From: Drosophila pseudoobscura
Lineage: Eukaryota > Arthropoda > Insecta > Diptera > Drosophilidae
Length of the DNA stretch: 64,000 bases
Direction of reading: 5' to 3'
NCBI RefSeq assembly: GCF_009870125.1
Contig: NC_046680.1
Span: 20,913,501-20,977,500 of the forward strand
The notes under the pieces are model-generated. The model had not been told where the DNA came from, ran no database searches, and worked only from the letters and a program-made list of their open reading frames with translations. The position numbers were made by a program, and so were the translations under genes. Numbering within the stretch: the stretch's first letter is position 1; each line of letters starts with the position of its first letter. This document shows positions 61,478-64,000 of the stretch, one piece after another.

Positions 61478-61852
61478 TTAACTTGTAAACTTATTTTTGC
61501 CATGATGGCCGTGTCCATGACCATGTCCGTGTCCACTTCCGCCGGCACCACCGACAAGCACCGGCTTGACCACAACGACAGGCTTTACAATCACGGGCTT
61601 CACAAAAACGGGCTTTGGCTTAACAAATTTGGAATATAGGCCCTCCAGAAGCTGCTTAGGATCCGAAATAAAGGCGGGCTTCGGCTTGACAAGCTTGGAT
61701 GACAGAGTGGATAGGAGTTGGCTTGGATCCGGAAGGTTGATCGGCTTCAGGGCGACTGCTTTGGACTTGCTGAGAGTGGGCGTGGCCAGGACACAGACCG
61801 TCAGACAGACGGCCGTGGTCAGGAGCAGCAGATAGCTCTTGAGTGGATCCAT
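61478..61852 (-). CDS. Small secreted Lys-Pro / His-Gly protein (124 aa), function unknown
   Basis: This is a single-exon gene. The start chosen is the ATG at 61852, because it begins a clean signal peptide (LKSYLLLLTTAVCLTVCVLA); a longer frame to 61966 adds an unlikely head. The mature part has two imperfect copies of a unit of about 24 residues: DPSQLLSTLSSKLVKPKPAF and DPKQLLEGLYSKFVKPKPVF. A Val/Lys/Pro-rich strand follows (VKPVIVKPVVVVKPV). The tail is Gly/His (GSGHGHGHGHGHHGKNK). There are no cysteines after the signal peptide. TATTTATTG on the plus side (AATAAATAG on minus, about 61884-61892) is a TATA-like site in the right place, and AATAAA follows the stop. Low-complexity secreted proteins of this kind in flies include cuticle, salivary, accessory-gland and immune-induced peptides; I cannot choose among them. 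Confidence 0.8.
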   Translation of the reverse strand: MDPLKSYLLLLTTAVCLTVCVLATPTLSKSKAVALKPINLPDPSQLLSTLSSKLVKPKPAFISDPKQLLEGLYSKFVKPKPVFVKPVIVKPVVVVKPVLVGGAGGSGHGHGHGHGHHGKNKFTS

Positions 61853-62559
61853 TGTGAGTGTGGAGGCCACAGAATGTCGACATCTATTTATTGTGAGTGA
61901 TCCGCGGCCACCGAAGCTCATTGGCATGCACCACTTGCTGCTCGATCTGTGCGAGCTTTTATTCAAATTTCATTCGACTGATCGAGGCTCTTCTGCAAGC
62001 CGTCGCCAGGCGGAAGGTGGCAGGTGGCGGCATTTCATGTGCTTGTTGTTGCTGCATCGTCGGAAGAATTCCCCATGTGTAAGTTGAATTCACAATTATG
62101 CGGCAGGGCAGGGTTTTCCTAGTCGTAATTCTGCCCAACTTTTATTCATGATCGCTCCTAAAGTAGCCAGCCAGTGCTCACTTGATCCGAGTTGGCATTC
62201 AGAAGGCGACTCGCCAGATCCAAATCAGACATGACGTCTGTAGCTCTCCCGCATTCGCATGCTTAATGCTTAGCAAGAGTTGACATAATTTCTGATTTTG
62301 TTGTTCTACACCCAGGCTGAAGGCGGAAATAGAAATTTCCAGTGTTTTATTAAGCCTCATAAATGATTTTCATGTTACAGGTACATATCAAGAAGCAAAC
62401 AAACTAAACTCGAGTGGTTTTAAATTGTAGAAAATAAATAGCAAATAAAAGTAAATTGAATTCCGATTATATTTTAGAATTTTTCCCGCGAACTATCGTT
62501 GTAATATCTACATACTCTGCAACATTTCATGTAGCAATCATGTAACATTTAAGGTAAAA

Positions 62560-62760
62560 ATTGAACCGACGGTATATTTACGGTATATCGGTATATAATG
62601 GTATATTTTGTCAATTTTAAACGTTATCAAGTTAATCAAGTAGAAAATCGATTCATCAATCGTACAAAATTATGTGGGCAGAGCTGAGAGATCAATCTTG
62701 CTAGTAATATTCCACGGAAGATTAACAACGAAGAATATTTTCAAGTATTTTTCGGTTTTT
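62560..62760. mobile_element. Inverted-repeat element fragment, copy 3
   Basis: CGGTATATTTACGGTATATC with further GGTATATT units leads into AAGTAGAAAATCGATTCATC, AATTATGTGGGCAGAGCT and GCTAGTAATATTCCACGGAA. These are the reverse complement of the left part of the element at 36143-36812. Confidence 0.7.
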
Positions 62761-63454
62761 TGGTACCACCACTAGCGATCAGCTGTCGCGATTTATCGAA
62801 GCACTGCCATCTCAATTGGATTTGGCGCTCAAGTTTGGTAGGACTTTTTTGGGATTTTTCCTCGCCACAATGTCCTTTTTCCCCTCAACAATGTCCCTTA
62901 AATTCCACACTCAGTTACGTTGTCTAACGTGTTATGTTGCTGGCAACATTTAATTTGTATGGGCCAGACTCATGTGCCGTGAAATCGAGCAGCATTGTTC
63001 CACAACATGGCGCGGATTGAGCAGCATTTTGCATACCCTGGGAAATGGATGTTATAGAACTCAGAAAATGTTTGTCATCTAATGCACCAATAAAGGCCAC
63101 AACTAGTCAGTTTCTGTTGCAAAGCTATTTCAACGATATGTTGAAGGTTTTGGTCTTCTTACAGAAACCAATAATGGGTATCTGCATCGAGATATATTTA
63201 CAAGACCTTAATCATATGTATTAAAATGTTCAAAACATAACAATCTGAGATCATTTCTATATTAATTTCGTTTTAAAACAGATTGGAAAAACAGTTTCTT
63301 CATATATATATCAACAAAATAGGGTATACCTGTGCCCAAACTCCGGTTGACGTGACATTTCGCACTCACTTACCTTGCCACTGTTTTTTTGTTGACATTT
63401 TTTGCTTAAACCTTGTTTTCTACACTTTACAATAAAAGAAAGTACTTAAAAGTA

Positions 63455-63765
63455 GTCAATCAGGTAGAAAAAGTATTCATTAATGGCTTAAAATTATGTG
63501 GGCAGAGCTAATGGTTTTAGTTAGGCAGCATTATTCAACGGAATAAAGAAATTGAACAATTGGAACGATTTTTCTCTTACGTTTTCTTACGTTTCATTGG
63601 TTTGACCTTTTTCGCTAAAACCTTTTTTTAAGCAAAATCCAATAAAAACAAGTATTAAAAAAAAGCCAGTTAAGTAGAAAATTGATTCATCAACCGTATA
63701 AAACTATGTGTTCAGCGCTGATTATCATAGCTAGCGAGTAATATCAAATGGAATATCAAAATCGA
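63455..63765. mobile_element. Two tandem fragments of the same repeat family
   Basis: Two diverged units, about 63455-63550 and 63668-63765, share TAGAAAA..TTCATYAA, AAAATTATGTGGGCAGAGCT (first unit) or AAAACTATGTG (second), and CATTATTCAACGGAATA or GCGAGTAATATCAAATGGAA. They lie in the same orientation as the fragment at 62560-62760. Confidence 0.6.
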
Positions 63766-63796
63766 GGCATATGATTTTTGATCGTGGACAGAAAAC

Positions 63797-63804
63797 GATA
63801 TCGA
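63797..63804. promoter_or_regulatory. DRE (TATCGATA) promoter element
   Basis: A perfect TATCGATA lies 69 bp before the start codon at 63873. DREF-bound DREs mark promoters of broadly expressed and growth-related genes, which supports a real gene start at the right edge. Confidence 0.75.
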
Positions 63805-63872
63805 TAGCTCCACTAGGTAAACTGCAGATGTTTAACTTTTAGTAAATAAACTAATTGAGCGCAAATAATGCC

Positions 63873-64000
63873 ATGTCGTGTGAGTATAAACTGCCAGAGA
63901 TTGATGGCACTCACAGTACAGTGAAATTCTCCTCCCATTCAGCCTCCATCGAACGTGGGGACCCATCTACCGATACTACCAGGCACGTGGACGACAACAT
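63873..64000 (+). CDS. 5' end of an unrecognised gene (42 codons, runs off the window)
   Basis: An open frame starts MSCEYKLPEIDGTHSTVKFS and continues with a Ser/Thr/Asp-rich stretch (RGDPSTDTTRHVDDN) to the window edge. An ATG six bases earlier in another frame reads less well. The DRE 69 bp upstream and the lack of stops favour a real coding start. I do not recognise the protein from this fragment. Confidence 0.6.
   Translation, partial: MSCEYKLPEIDGTHSTVKFSSHSASIERGDPSTDTTRHVDDN

Larger units (their letters stand above)
61853..63872. other. 2 kb intergenic region with repeat fragments
   Basis: Between the small secreted gene and the gene at the right edge there is AT-rich DNA with no supported frame. 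Three fragments of the inverted-repeat family lie at 62560-62760, 63455-63550 and 63668-63765. A perfect DRE follows at 63797-63804. Confidence 0.6.

Noticed and set aside
1-64000. tRNA, rRNA, CRISPR, bacterial operon or phage features
   Set aside because: None was seen; the window is intron-containing insect nuclear DNA. Small non-coding RNAs cannot be excluded by reading.

Overview
The window is nuclear DNA of a fruit fly, most likely the Drosophila obscura group (pseudoobscura-like). Genes are split by short introns with GT..AG ends. Compound simple repeats and dispersed short inverted-repeat elements lie between them. The gene order (piopio, SIFamide, Start1, CG3511, Fcp1, uri, Znf598/CG11414, Nurf-38, ITP) resembles the gene content I associate with distal chromosome arm 2R of D. 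melanogaster, i.e. Muller element C. The species is an inference from style and repeats. The gene identities rest on protein features recognised by reading.

Layout. From 1 to 7.35 kb, minus strand: the 5' part of a ZP-domain apical matrix gene (piopio), whose last exons lie outside the window. From 7.35 to 17.2 kb: no convincing gene, probably pio upstream or first-intron regulatory DNA. From 17.2 to 18.5 kb, plus: a coiled-coil TEX9-like gene. From 18.76 to 19.04 kb, plus: the SIFamide neuropeptide precursor, packed just behind it. From 19.4 to 22.0 kb, minus: Start1 (MLN64/STARD3-type sterol protein, 11 coding exons). From 23.8 to 26.3 kb, minus: CG3511 (PPWD1, WD40 plus cyclophilin), sharing a 220 bp head-to-head promoter with Fcp1 (26.5-29.6 kb, plus; RNA polymerase II CTD phosphatase). 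From 30.1 to 32.4 kb, minus: uri. From 33.0 to 35.9 kb, minus: Znf598. From 36.8 to 38.8 kb, plus: Nurf-38 inorganic pyrophosphatase. From 39.8 to 42.3 kb, minus: ion transport peptide (ITP), with one shared exon and three alternative 3' exons. From 42.4 to 61.4 kb: a gene-poor stretch rich in simple repeats, probably ITP 5' introns and enhancers. From 61.5 to 61.9 kb, minus: a small secreted Lys-Pro/His-Gly protein. At the right edge, plus: the first 42 codons of an unrecognised gene behind a perfect DRE promoter motif.

Themes. A compact cluster of broadly expressed housekeeping genes (CG3511, Fcp1, uri, Znf598, Nurf-38) covers transcription, splicing, prefoldin-like chaperoning, ribosome quality control and pyrophosphate removal. 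It is flanked by two peptide-hormone genes (SIFa, ITP) and a tissue-specific matrix gene. A family of inverted-repeat elements carrying GGTATATTT motifs occurs at three intergenic places (22.7-23.3, 36.1-36.8, 62.5-63.8 kb), each in gene 5' flanks. The clearest copy fills the divergent Znf598/Nurf-38 promoter.

Exon coordinates were derived by hand from splice sites. Wherever a gene is complete, its exon lengths sum to a whole number of codons.
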